Shown here: piece after piece, positions 8,425 through 17,448 of the stretch
Numbering within the stretch: the stretch's first letter is position 1
Layout of the letters: each line of letters begins with the position of its first letter
Assembly: GCA_028293425.1 (NCBI GenBank)
Contig: JAQGOV010000726.1
Location: 1-44,355 of the forward strand
DNA: 44,355 bases
DNA from: Verrucomicrobiales bacterium
GTDB lineage: Bacteria; Verrucomicrobiota; Verrucomicrobiia; Limisphaerales; JAQGOV01
Reading direction: 5' to 3'
Notes under the pieces: model-generated
The model's input: only the letters and a program-made list of their open reading frames with translations
What the model was told of the DNA's origin: nothing
Database searches by the model: none
Made by a program: the position numbers and the translations under genes

Positions 8425-9069
8425 ATGCCCATCAGCGCAAACACATTGAAGCTCCTAATGGACGCCGGAGTCGAAGGCGACGACCTGGTGCGCGTTGTCG
8501 CGAGCATCGATGCTGACAATGGGCCGAAACCGCGTTCCAACAATGCCGAGCGACAAGCGCGTCTGAGGGCCAAACGGAAGGCGGAAAGCGTTACGAATAA
8601 CGTTACAGATAACGCGACAAGTAACGTTACGGAGAGCGTTACGCCGCCTCGCGCTACGCACGTAGAGGAACTTACTACTACTCAGAAGATAGAACCTCAG
8701 GAAGTGAAACAAGAACCACGGCGTAACGACGCCAGCGAGTTCAAGGCCGAACTTTCTTCCCTCGATACCGAACGGCTCGATGCCCTCATCAAACACCGGC
8801 GGGCCAAGAAGGGTCAGATCACAGGCCATGCGGCACGGCTGTTCCGCCGTGACGCGGACGCTTGCGGTCTGACCCTTTCCCAAGCCGTCGATACCTGCAT
8901 TTCCCGGAACTGGATCACGGTCAAACCCGAATGGTTGCAGGCACAGCAACGCGCCGGGCCGGGATCGTCAAAACCGCCGACAGCCTCGGAAATCCTCAAA
9001 ACCAGACGTGAAAGTTTCACCGATGATGACGCCCCACCAAACCGCCCTTACCTCGCTCTTGCTCGGTAG
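8425..9069 (+). CDS. Putative phage replication-associated protein with Asn/Ser-Val-Thr repeat linker
   Basis: ORF; VTNNVTDNATSNVTESVT linker; position in early rightward operon; function is inference. Confidence 0.6.
   Translation: MPISANTLKLLMDAGVEGDDLVRVVASIDADNGPKPRSNNAERQARLRAKRKAESVTNNVTDNATSNVTESVTPPRATHVEELTTTQKIEPQEVKQEPRRNDASEFKAELSSLDTERLDALIKHRRAKKGQITGHAARLFRRDADACGLTLSQAVDTCISRNWITVKPEWLQAQQRAGPGSSKPPTASEILKTRRESFTDDDAPPNRPYLALAR
8587..8646 (+). repeat. Five 12-bp iteron-like tandem repeats (A[A/G]CGTTACNNNN)
   Basis: agcgttacgaat/aacgttacagat/aacgcgacaagt/aacgttacggag/agcgttacgccg read directly. Confidence 0.85.
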
Positions 9070-9541
9070 CTTCCCGACATTCCAGTCCGGCGACGGCGCG
9101 GCGGCGCTCGGGGCCTACGAGTGGGTATTCTCGCAGGCCGACGAACGGGATCTTCAGCCAGGCATCGCAATCCTCGTCAACGGCCAGTATCCGGGCCATG
9201 ACGGACGTTTCGCTCCGACAGCACCACAGCTCGCCACAGCCATCCGCATGGCCCGCGACAAGCGGCTAAACGGCGAGCGGCTGAACCAGCTTCGCTTGGC
9301 CCCTCCGCCAGTCGAGGAGATTTCAGAGGAGGAGCAGGCCCGCGTCAAAGCCGGTTTCGATCAACTCGTGAAAGACCTGTCCGCGAAGCTCCAAACCGAC
9401 GACGCCGCAGCCGACGTTCGGCGCAAGGCGCTGTTCGATCGGACCAACGCGCGCTTCGCTCCCGACATGTCGCCGGAGGCCCAGCGCAAGCGTCTCGGGT
9501 TTGATGTTGGCGACCCGGAAGGGCAGGAGGATGCAGCGTGA
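9026..9541 (+). CDS. Hypothetical phage protein, possible replication partner
   Basis: ORF 9008..9541; start uncertain; ...GQYPGHDGRFAPTAPQLATAIRMA... Confidence 0.65.
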   Translation: MTPHQTALTSLLLGSFPTFQSGDGAAALGAYEWVFSQADERDLQPGIAILVNGQYPGHDGRFAPTAPQLATAIRMARDKRLNGERLNQLRLAPPPVEEISEEEQARVKAGFDQLVKDLSAKLQTDDAAADVRRKALFDRTNARFAPDMSPEAQRKRLGFDVGDPEGQEDAA

Positions 9542-10056
9542 TTTGGTTTGCACTCGTACCGGTGGTGTTCTTTTTCGCCGTCCGGGAATTCATGTTCGAC
9601 AGCTATATGGACGGGTTCCTCGACCGCTTCATGGGGTTCGTTATGAGCCTAGTAATTTCTTTGATTGCGGCGGGTATCAGTGCCGGTGCGGCGGTACTTT
9701 GTGGGCTAGCGTTCCAGTCATCCCCGGTCAAGGTCGGGGAGTATCCGCTTGTTGCGATCCGCACGAAGGACGGCATTGAAGGACAGTTCTTTCTCGGTAC
9801 GGGATTCATCCAGAGCGATCAGTACTATTTCTGGTATCGGCAGTTGCCGAATGGCGGCTTTCAACCCGGAAAGACCTACGCTGGCTCGGGTGTGACGGTT
9901 TACGAGGAAGACCGAAAAGACGCTGTGATGGTGACGTGGCAGTGGCAGCTTAACCAGCCTTGGGCGTGGTGGGTGTCGATCCCAACCAGCGCGGGCGGCA
10001 CGGCCAAGGAATTTCATGTTCCGACAGGAACGATCCTGAAGGGATATTCGATGTGA
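9538..10056 (+). CDS. Membrane-anchored hypothetical protein
   Basis: Two N-terminal hydrophobic segments; GTGATTTGG start overlapping previous stop. Confidence 0.65.
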   Translation: MIWFALVPVVFFFAVREFMFDSYMDGFLDRFMGFVMSLVISLIAAGISAGAAVLCGLAFQSSPVKVGEYPLVAIRTKDGIEGQFFLGTGFIQSDQYYFWYRQLPNGGFQPGKTYAGSGVTVYEEDRKDAVMVTWQWQLNQPWAWWVSIPTSAGGTAKEFHVPTGTILKGYSM

Positions 10057-10274
10057 CCCTCTCTCTCGACCACGAGGAACCAAGGAGCTACGGGAAACCG
10101 ATCGAGGAAGTGGCGCGGGCGCTTGCCGGATACTCGGTAGGCCGGTCCGACGACTTCAGTTGGGAGGTTTGGCGCAACGAAGCTGAAGCTGCGCTCACCG
10201 CCCTCAAATCTCACGGCTGGCTAGACCTCTCGTGTCTTAAGGCAATGGATGAAGAGAGGGGTATGGAGAAATGA
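10053..10274 (+). CDS. Hypothetical protein
   Basis: GTG start with 4-nt overlap. Confidence 0.55.
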   Translation: MTLSLDHEEPRSYGKPIEEVARALAGYSVGRSDDFSWEVWRNEAEAALTALKSHGWLDLSCLKAMDEERGMEK

Positions 10275-10482
10275 CGATACCGAAATGCACGAGCTGGCTT
10301 GGGCACAAATTCGAGGGGCGGTTCTCCGAAGGCGCCCCGTGAAGCAGATGGATGACCACTGGCCGGCGATACAGGGCACCGTCGCAATCCCGAAAATCGT
10401 CACCGCCAGCAAGTCGAAAACCTATGAACGCGACGTGTGCATTCGGTGCGGAGAAACCATCGAAAAACCTAGGCCGCTCTAG
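10271..10482 (+). pseudogene. Small zinc-ribbon-like phage protein split by -1 frame change (10271..10342 and 10339..10482)
   Basis: MTIPKCTSWLGHKFEGRFSEGAP* then VKQMDDHWPAIQ...KSKTYERDVCIRCGETIEKPRPL* in the other frame. Confidence 0.5.
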
Positions 10483-10522
10483 GCATTTATGGTATGATAG
10501 AGTAATATTCTAGGAGGCGAAG

Positions 10523-11044
10523 TTGCCAGAAAGAATCGTGGATTGGATAGAGTCGGCCCGCGCCAGCGCGGTCAAGGAGTACGAGAGCTGGGCGAACATG
10601 AAGAACCGTTGCTACGTGGTATCGAATCCCAGCTTTGCCAACTATGGCGGGAGAGGCGTCAAAGTGTGTGATCGGTGGCTCGAAGCCTTCGAAAACTTTC
10701 TGTCCGACCTCGGGCCAAAGCCGAGCCCAAGGCATTCTTTGGATCGTATCGACAACAATGGTGATTATGAGCCGGGCAACTGCCGATGGGCTACGCGAAG
10801 TGAGCAGCAGTTCAATCGACGCAATGCGAGGTCACTGAACGGCAAAAGCCCTTCTACAGCAAGACCAAGAGGCGCGACTGCCCCTGGAACAATGTGGCTT
10901 TGCGGTGGTGCGGGCGTTCCTTATGCGGTTGTGAGTAGGGTCGACAGGCATCACCTTGAGATGCACGCCGGAACCGCCCCCTCAACTGTCGTGTCCACCA
11001 AAGAATTTTGGCGGCGGTTTGGCCCGTGGCCCGTGACTGCCTAA
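10523..11044 (+). CDS. HNH-type homing endonuclease-like protein
   Basis: TTG start after AGGAGGCG; MKNRCYVVSNPSFANYGGRGVKVCDRWLEAFENFLSDLGPKPSPRHSLDRIDNNGDYEPGNCRWATRSEQQFNRR. Confidence 0.75.
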   Translation: MPERIVDWIESARASAVKEYESWANMKNRCYVVSNPSFANYGGRGVKVCDRWLEAFENFLSDLGPKPSPRHSLDRIDNNGDYEPGNCRWATRSEQQFNRRNARSLNGKSPSTARPRGATAPGTMWLCGGAGVPYAVVSRVDRHHLEMHAGTAPSTVVSTKEFWRRFGPWPVTA

Positions 11045-11081
11045 CTTCAGAACAAGAGTCTGGAAAGCAAAGGAAATCGAG

Positions 11082-11312
11082 ATGGCACAGCCCACTCATA
11101 GGCACAAAACCCGCGGTACCGAATACATTCTGATGGGCATTGGGAAAATGCAGGCAGAAGGGTGGTTGGCGCCGCTTACGAACGTCCCCGAGATGGCTTC
11201 CGCCGACATGCGAGAAGTCGCCATATATCGCTCAGCAACAGACCCGACCGAAATCTGGGTGCGGCCCCGCGATGAGTTCGAGGATGGCCGTTTCGAAAGC
11301 CTTCCGCGATGA
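11082..11312 (+). CDS. Hypothetical protein
   Basis: ORF. Confidence 0.6.
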   Translation: MAQPTHRHKTRGTEYILMGIGKMQAEGWLAPLTNVPEMASADMREVAIYRSATDPTEIWVRPRDEFEDGRFESLPR

Positions 11313-11434
11313 GCAAGGCTGAGCGCTCGGTCAAGCAGGCCGGCAAGAATCCGAAATGGTCGCCACCGCCGGCATATGGTCCCAAGGCGTCAAAGCAGCG
11401 CATTCGAGGCGTCGTGCTGAACGCCAAACGCTAA
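11309..11434 (+). CDS. Small basic hypothetical protein (MSKAERSVKQAGKNPKWSPPPAYGPKASKQRIRGVVLNAKR)
   Basis: ATGA overlap; below track cut-off. Confidence 0.5.
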   Translation: MSKAERSVKQAGKNPKWSPPPAYGPKASKQRIRGVVLNAKR

Positions 11435-11461
11435 CCCCCTCCAACACGAAGGACCTATCCC

Positions 11462-11824
11462 ATGAGCGAGAGAGCGGACGGACCGACAAATCAGCAATCC
11501 GACTTGCGGCCCATCGGGACACGATTTGTCACGCGCTTTCCGCCGAGTGCATTCAGCACAGACACGACTGCAACGATCACGACGTACGAAGTGGTCAGCT
11601 ATTCACGGGTGGCGGACGCAGAAGGCGCGCCTTGGCGCTGGGCCGAAAGGATCAATGCAGTGGCCGTTCGGAAGCTCAGTCCGACCGGCATCTTTTGGCG
11701 GGACGGTGGCACCCACTACACGTTCGAGGATGGCTCCGAGTTTGTGAGGGGCGGCGATCATTGGTTGAAACTGCCGAACAACGTGCCAGAAACCACGAAT
11801 AACGCAACCACTTCAACGGCTTGA
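11462..11824 (+). CDS. Hypothetical protein
   Basis: ORF. Confidence 0.6.
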   Translation: MSERADGPTNQQSDLRPIGTRFVTRFPPSAFSTDTTATITTYEVVSYSRVADAEGAPWRWAERINAVAVRKLSPTGIFWRDGGTHYTFEDGSEFVRGGDHWLKLPNNVPETTNNATTSTA

Positions 11825-11848
11825 CCGTAACACAGGGGCATAGGGGCA

Positions 11849-12409
11849 ATGAGCAGGAAACGAAAGACCGGCAAGCGAGAGCCGAATGGCAAGCTCTCGC
11901 GCCGCGTCGTGGACAAACAGGCCCGTCGCTCGATAGACGAGCAATCCGCCATGCAGGTCGCAAAAGAAGCCCGCCAGCGGCAGTTTGGAGTTCCCGCTGA
12001 AGCCAGTGGCACCGACCGCGCGGGTACGGTTGTCGGCCGGCTGGCGATGAAGGGGACGCTCACCACGGCGCAGCTCGAAGCCGCAAAGGCATTTGCGACG
12101 AGCTATTCGAAATACCAGCGCGCTCTCAATTCACCCCGGCCACCGAAAGCCGTTGAGATTGGCGGCGCCACGGGAAGGGGTGATGCATCCGATATTTCTC
12201 CCGAGCAGCATGTCAAAGCCCTCCGCGAATGGGACGCGGCCAAGATGTGCCTGTCGGAGGCAAACGGGTTTCACCGCCACGCCACGCTCTACGTCGCCTG
12301 TGACTACCTCGTCATCCGGGACGAATTGCAGGAGCACCTAGTTGGCGACCTCAAGCTGGCGCTGAACGCCCTGGTGCATTTCTACGGCCTGAATGCGATA
12401 GCAGCATGA
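11849..12409 (+). CDS. Hypothetical phage protein upstream of terminase genes
   Basis: ORF with coding character. Confidence 0.7.
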   Translation: MSRKRKTGKREPNGKLSRRVVDKQARRSIDEQSAMQVAKEARQRQFGVPAEASGTDRAGTVVGRLAMKGTLTTAQLEAAKAFATSYSKYQRALNSPRPPKAVEIGGATGRGDASDISPEQHVKALREWDAAKMCLSEANGFHRHATLYVACDYLVIRDELQEHLVGDLKLALNALVHFYGLNAIAA

Positions 12410-12546
12410 TCAGGTGGTTCCTTCGCCTCTTTCATCGTGCCCCGGCACAACCTGCCAAGCCGTGGCTGGTCGATCGTGACGGTCGGATTTACATGCCGTC
12501 CAAAAGGGTCGTGCTGAAAGCGAAGCTTCGGGAAACAACGAAATGA
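12406..12546 (+). CDS. Small hypothetical protein (MIRWFLRLFHRAPAQPAKPWLVDRDGRIYMPSKRVVLKAKLRETTK)
   Basis: ATGA overlap with previous stop. Confidence 0.5.
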   Translation: MIRWFLRLFHRAPAQPAKPWLVDRDGRIYMPSKRVVLKAKLRETTK

Positions 12547-12737
12547 CCTTGACCACGCCGACAAATCACTTTACGTCCTTTTGGATAAGGTCGGTAGAAT
12601 TGACGCCGACCACGAATTTGCTGGCCGTTCGCGGTTCAGCTAGTCGTCTTGCTCCTCTCGTGTGCCGTGTCAAAGGCGGGGCGAAATAGGCGATTGCCCT
12701 CCTCCTGCGGGAATGGGCTCAAACAAGTCAGCTATAG

Positions 12738-13091
12738 ATGTGTGACCGCTGCGCTTCCACCGGCTGGGTCTGCGAACAGCATCCCACCCAACCCTATGAC
12801 CATCCATCCCACTCCTGCACATGTACAGTCGGACAACCCTGTCCTGACTGCAATGTGCTGGCACAAGCGACCAGAGACGTAAGCGACATGACCGGCGATC
12901 AGTTCCTCGAAGCGCTCAAGTCCGCAATCGCTCCCGCAACCATCGAGAGCATGAAGAACAACACTGCCGATCGCAACGGCGGCATCGATTTCCTATTGAG
13001 CGACGGACGCCGCTTCAACGCAAAGCGCCAGCGCATTCGCGACGCCAACGAAGACGAGATGAACGCATATGTCCAAAGCCTCGTTAGCTAA
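12738..13091 (+). CDS. Cys-rich N-terminal protein of unknown function
   Basis: MCDRCASTGWVCEQHPTQPYDHPSHSCTCTVGQPCPDCN. Confidence 0.65.
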   Translation: MCDRCASTGWVCEQHPTQPYDHPSHSCTCTVGQPCPDCNVLAQATRDVSDMTGDQFLEALKSAIAPATIESMKNNTADRNGGIDFLLSDGRRFNAKRQRIRDANEDEMNAYVQSLVS

Positions 13092-13479
13092 GGCGCCGGC
13101 CCCCCGAAACAACGGGGACAAAACGGCCAAGCCCATGCCGCCGGTCGAGCATCAGTTCAAACCCGGCAATCCTGGCAGGCCAAAGGGCGCACGCAACAAG
13201 CTCGGCGAGGCGTTCATCGAAGCCTTAGCCAACGATTTCGACCAGTTCGGCATTGAGGCCATCCAGACGGTTCGCGCCGACAAGCCAGATCAGTATCTGA
13301 AGGTCATCGCCATGCTGATGCCCAAGGATCTGAACATCAACGTCAACCAAATGGACGGCTTAACGGATGACGAGCTTATCGAGCGCATCCGCGCCCTCGA
13401 CGCCACAATCCGACCTTTCATTGACCTTGAAAGAACGGGCTCAACTCGCAGCGGAGCTGGCAAGGCGACAGCGCACTAA
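13069..13479 (+). CDS. DUF5681-type protein, putative small terminase-like
   Basis: FKPGNPGRPKGARNKLGEAFIEAL; directly upstream of large terminase. Confidence 0.75.
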   Translation: MSKASLAKAPAPRNNGDKTAKPMPPVEHQFKPGNPGRPKGARNKLGEAFIEALANDFDQFGIEAIQTVRADKPDQYLKVIAMLMPKDLNINVNQMDGLTDDELIERIRALDATIRPFIDLERTGSTRSGAGKATAH

Positions 13480-14824
13480 CCGCCTGAGGTTCTACGCTCC
13501 CTACGCCAAGCAGATCGAATTCCACCAGAAGGGCGCTACCTATCGTGAGCGCCTGTTCATGGCGGGCAACCAGCTCGGCAAGACCGTAGCCGGCGCGGCA
13601 GAAGCCGCAATGCACCTGACGGGACGCTATCCCGACTGGTGGACCGGCAAGCGCTTCGACCACGCCATTACCATGATGGCAGGCTCCGAAAGCTACGAGC
13701 TGACCCGAGACGGCGTTCAGCGCCTCTTGATCGGCCCTCCGATGACCGAAGAAGAGTGGGGCACCGGATACCTGCCGGGTGACGCCATACTCGACACCAC
13801 GCGGCGTTCCGGTGTGTCCGGGGCACTGGACACGGTAACTGTCGCTCACGTCTCAGGCGGCGTTTCTACGCTCTTGCTGAAGGCATATGAGCAGGGCCGG
13901 GGAAAATGGCAGGCCAACACGGTCGATTTCGTGTGGTTTGACGAAGAACCGCCCGAGGACGTGTATTTCGAGGGCATCACCCGCACCAACGCCACGCAAG
14001 GCTTGATCGCGGTTACATTTACTCCGCTCAAGGGCATGTCGGCGGTTGTCGCTCGGTATCTCCTGGAGGACAGCCCGGACCGCGTCGTCATTACGATGAC
14101 GATCCATGATGCGGAACACTACACCGAGGAACAGCGGGCAAAGATCATTGCCAGCTATCCGGCACATGAACGGGACGCACGAACCAAGGGCATTCCGTCG
14201 TTCGGCTCGGGGCTGATCTTCCCTGTCATCGAAGACGAGATCACCTGCAAGCCGTTCGAGATTCCCGACCATTGGGCGAGGATCGGCGGATTGGACTTCG
14301 GCTGGGACCATCCGACATCGGCGGTCGAGTTGGCGCATGATCGCGACACCGACATTGTCTATCTGACCAAGAACTACCGCAAGAGCCAGGCAACCCCGAT
14401 CATTCATGCCGCGGCGATCAAGCCGTGGTCTACGTGGATGCAGTGGTCGTGGCCCCACGATGGCAACAACGACACGGCAGCCGGTGAGAACCTTGCGGCG
14501 CAGTACCGGGCTCAGGGGCTGAATATCTTGCCCAAGCGGGCAACGTTCGAGGACGGCAGCAACAGTGTCGAAGCCGGCCTGATGCAAATGCTGGACCGGA
14601 TGCAGACGGGACGCTGGAAGGTGTTCACGACCTGCACCGAATGGCTTGAGGAACGCAGGCTCTACCATCGCAAGGACGGCGTGGTGGTGAAAGAGCGCGA
14701 CGATACGATCTCGGCCTCCCGCTATGCGCTGATGATGCTCAGGTTTGCCTCGACGCGGCCATATGACGAAGACGAAGACGACCGGCAAGCCAACAGCACC
14801 CGCTCTGCAACGACAGGATACTAG
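13367..14824 (+). CDS. terL: Terminase large subunit (P22 gp2-like); start uncertain
   Basis: RLRFYAPYAKQIEFHQKGATYRERLFMAGNQLGKTVAGAAEAAMHLTG (Walker A-like), VDFVWFDEEPPEDVYFE (Walker B), IGGLDFGWDHPTSA nuclease region. Confidence 0.92.
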   Translation: MTSLSSASAPSTPQSDLSLTLKERAQLAAELARRQRTNRLRFYAPYAKQIEFHQKGATYRERLFMAGNQLGKTVAGAAEAAMHLTGRYPDWWTGKRFDHAITMMAGSESYELTRDGVQRLLIGPPMTEEEWGTGYLPGDAILDTTRRSGVSGALDTVTVAHVSGGVSTLLLKAYEQGRGKWQANTVDFVWFDEEPPEDVYFEGITRTNATQGLIAVTFTPLKGMSAVVARYLLEDSPDRVVITMTIHDAEHYTEEQRAKIIASYPAHERDARTKGIPSFGSGLIFPVIEDEITCKPFEIPDHWARIGGLDFGWDHPTSAVELAHDRDTDIVYLTKNYRKSQATPIIHAAAIKPWSTWMQWSWPHDGNNDTAAGENLAAQYRAQGLNILPKRATFEDGSNSVEAGLMQMLDRMQTGRWKVFTTCTEWLEERRLYHRKDGVVVKERDDTISASRYALMMLRFASTRPYDEDEDDRQANSTRSATTGY

Positions 14825-16924
14825 ATGATCGATCCCGTCGAAAGCGAGATGGAGCCCGCACCTGACGCGGAAACTCCCGCCGAGGATACCGCGGCCCAGC
14901 AGATGTCGCCAGCCGACGCGCTGATGAAGCTCATCAACGAGCCCAACATTGTAACTCGGCTGCCCCCCGAGAAGCTGAGCGAGATTGCTGACCGCGTTTG
15001 CAGCGAATACGAGATTGACGACAATTCCCGCGAAACATGGATGGACATCAACAAGTCCGCCATGGATCTCGCGATGCTGGTTGCCGGCGAGACCAAGACC
15101 TATCCGTTCGACAAGGCCTCGAACGTAAAATACCCGCTGCTCACCACTGCCGCGCTTCAGTTCAGCGCCAGGGCGTATCCGGCGATTGTGCCGGGTGAGC
15201 GTGTCGTCAAGTGCAAGACCAATGGCAAGGACCCGGACGGCAGCAAGGCAAAACGTGCCGAGCGCGTGAGCGAGTTCACCTCATGGCAGCTCCTCGAGGA
15301 AATGCCCGAGTGGGAGCCGGACACCGATAAGCTCCTGGTGATCCTGCCGATCGCTGGTTGCGTGTTCCGCAAGAAGTATTGGGACCCGGCGCTCGGCCGT
15401 CAGGTCTCGCGCCTCGTCACCGCTGATCGGCTGGTGGTCAACTACCGCGCCCGTTCGCTTGAGGATGCGCCGCGCGTCACTGAAAGGATGTGGCTCTATC
15501 CCTACGAGATTGCCGAGCGCATTCTTGATGGACGGTTCGCCACGTTCGAATACGGCGCCGCCAGCCCGAGTGAGGGTGACGACAAGGACCAGAACAACGC
15601 GTCCGACGATGATGCGCCGCACCTGTTCCTCGAACAGCACCGGCTTTGGGATTTGGACGGCGATGGCTATCCCGAGCCCTATATCGTAACGGTCCACAAA
15701 GAGAGTGCCACGGTCTGCCGCATCGTGGCGAACTACACCGCCGAGACGGTTCGCATGGACCCCGAAGGCACGAAGGTCATCTCCATTCGGAAGCGTGACT
15801 TCTATGTGAAGTACGGCTTTCTTCCGAGCCCGGATGGTGGGTTCTACGAGCTGGGTTTCGGCTGGCTGCTCAAGGACAACAACGAGGCCATCAACAGCAC
15901 GTTGAACATGATGCTCGACGCCGGCCACGTTGCCAACGTCCAGGGCGGTTTCGTCTCGACGGCTCTCGGCATCAAAGAGAAGACCGTCAAGCTCAAGATG
16001 GGCGAATACAAGGTCATCAACACGCAGGGCGCCGACCTTCGTCAATCCATCATGCCGATCAATTTCCCCGGGCCGAGCGACACGCTGTTCAAGCTGCTCG
16101 GCCTCCTGGTCGAGATGGGAAAGGAAGTCGCCAGCATCAAGGACGTGCTGTCTGGCGAAGTTAAGCAGAACATGCAGCCGACGACGGTCCTGGCGCTGAT
16201 CGACCAGGGCATGCAGTTCTTCACCGCCATCTATAAGCGCATCCATCGCTCCTTGAAGGCCGAGTTGCAGATCCATTCCCGACTCAATGCCGAGCACCTG
16301 ACGCCCGAGACCTATAACGGCTTCTTCGATGGCGATGAGCAGTACGATCCGCAGACCGACTTCGCTGCCGACATGGCGATCACTCCCGCATCTGACCCGA
16401 GCGTGTCGAGCAAGATGCAGAAGCTCGCCAAGGCCGAATTCGTGCTGGCCTCGGCCAAGGATAACCCGATTGTCGACCAGGCCGAGGCGCTCAAACGCTA
16501 TTATGAAGCCGCCGATATCGAGGACATCGACAAGCTGATCAAGCTGCCTCCGCCTCCTGACCCGCTAATGCAGATGCTGGGCGAGTTGGAAGCGCAGGAG
16601 AAGATGACCGGCATTACCGAAACGCTGACCAAGGCGCTGCTGAACATCGCCAATGCCGAGGCAGCGGAAGCCGGACAGCAACTGGGCATGTACGACATGT
16701 TCCTGAAATCGCTTCAGGCCGAAATAGGAGCACATCAGAGTGCAAACCCCGCTGACCCCGGACAAGGACAGCTTCCAACTATGGAAGGACAGCCCAGTGA
16801 CCCGATGGGTGCTGGAGCGCCTGGCGGAGCGCAGCCGGGAGATGGAAGCGGGGCTGAAGGAATTCCTGTTCCGAGCAGCCCGCCACCACAACCCGGACCA
16901 GCCGTGGGCGTCCCTGCAGCCTAA
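14825..16924 (+). CDS. Portal protein (P22 gp1-like)
   Basis: 699 aa, follows terL; RLWDLDGDGYPEPYIVTVHKES..., NNEAINSTLNMMLDAGHVANVQGGFVS. Confidence 0.88.
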   Translation: MIDPVESEMEPAPDAETPAEDTAAQQMSPADALMKLINEPNIVTRLPPEKLSEIADRVCSEYEIDDNSRETWMDINKSAMDLAMLVAGETKTYPFDKASNVKYPLLTTAALQFSARAYPAIVPGERVVKCKTNGKDPDGSKAKRAERVSEFTSWQLLEEMPEWEPDTDKLLVILPIAGCVFRKKYWDPALGRQVSRLVTADRLVVNYRARSLEDAPRVTERMWLYPYEIAERILDGRFATFEYGAASPSEGDDKDQNNASDDDAPHLFLEQHRLWDLDGDGYPEPYIVTVHKESATVCRIVANYTAETVRMDPEGTKVISIRKRDFYVKYGFLPSPDGGFYELGFGWLLKDNNEAINSTLNMMLDAGHVANVQGGFVSTALGIKEKTVKLKMGEYKVINTQGADLRQSIMPINFPGPSDTLFKLLGLLVEMGKEVASIKDVLSGEVKQNMQPTTVLALIDQGMQFFTAIYKRIHRSLKAELQIHSRLNAEHLTPETYNGFFDGDEQYDPQTDFAADMAITPASDPSVSSKMQKLAKAEFVLASAKDNPIVDQAEALKRYYEAADIEDIDKLIKLPPPPDPLMQMLGELEAQEKMTGITETLTKALLNIANAEAAEAGQQLGMYDMFLKSLQAEIGAHQSANPADPGQGQLPTMEGQPSDPMGAGAPGGAQPGDGSGAEGIPVPSSPPPQPGPAVGVPAA

Positions 16925-17018
16925 CGCGGCCTTCACGCAAGGCCAGTGCGATGCCTTCGACTTTCTCGTGAACTTGGAACTGGAGCAATTGATCGATGAC
17001 GACAATAGCGTTTCGTGA
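16740..17018 (+). CDS. Small hypothetical protein overlapping portal C-terminus out of frame
   Basis: GTG start; DPVTRWVLERLAERSREMEAGLKEFLFR...; overlaps portal by 185 nt. Confidence 0.65.
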   Translation: MQTPLTPDKDSFQLWKDSPVTRWVLERLAERSREMEAGLKEFLFRAARHHNPDQPWASLQPNAAFTQGQCDAFDFLVNLELEQLIDDDNSVS

Positions 17019-17448
17019 CGGTATTTTGGCCTCGGACAGCTTGGCGTCGTACGGAGAAACCAAAGTTCCGGGCGACATGCAGAAGCTATTCCGGCTCAGG
17101 GACGGCAGCGCGGCTGGCGTGACAGGCAGCGAGGGTGAGTGGCGCCGCGTCATTGCGTGGCTCGACGGGGATCGAGGAGCCCCGCAGCCGCAACCGATCG
17201 GTGAAAATAGGTCGTCGGTGATTGTCCTGCATATCGACGGCACGATTGAGATATTCGAGGATGGGTACCACTTCACCGAGTCCTCCAAATTCATGGCATG
17301 GGGCTCCGGTCAACCCGCCGCTCTTGGTGCTCTTCATGCGGGCATGTCGGCCGCAGATGCAGTTCGCATCGCCACAATGGTCGACAAAAGTTCTGGCGGT
17401 GCAGTTCAAACCATGCGCCCCGAGCCTAAGCTTGCGGTGGTCGCATGA
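16996..17448 (+). CDS. HslV/proteasome beta-like Ntn-hydrolase family protein
   Basis: MTTIAFRDGILASDSLASYG...KLFRLRDGSAAGVTGSEGEWRRVIAWL...; pattern of proteasome-type Ntn hydrolases. Confidence 0.72.
   Translation: MTTIAFRDGILASDSLASYGETKVPGDMQKLFRLRDGSAAGVTGSEGEWRRVIAWLDGDRGAPQPQPIGENRSSVIVLHIDGTIEIFEDGYHFTESSKFMAWGSGQPAALGALHAGMSAADAVRIATMVDKSSGGAVQTMRPEPKLAVVA

Noticed and set aside
12543-12689. 48-aa ORF MTLTTPTNHFTSFWIRSVELTPTTN...
   Set aside because: A competing frame (LDHADKSLYVLLDKVGRIDADHEFAGRSRFS) looks as good; cannot decide from sequence alone
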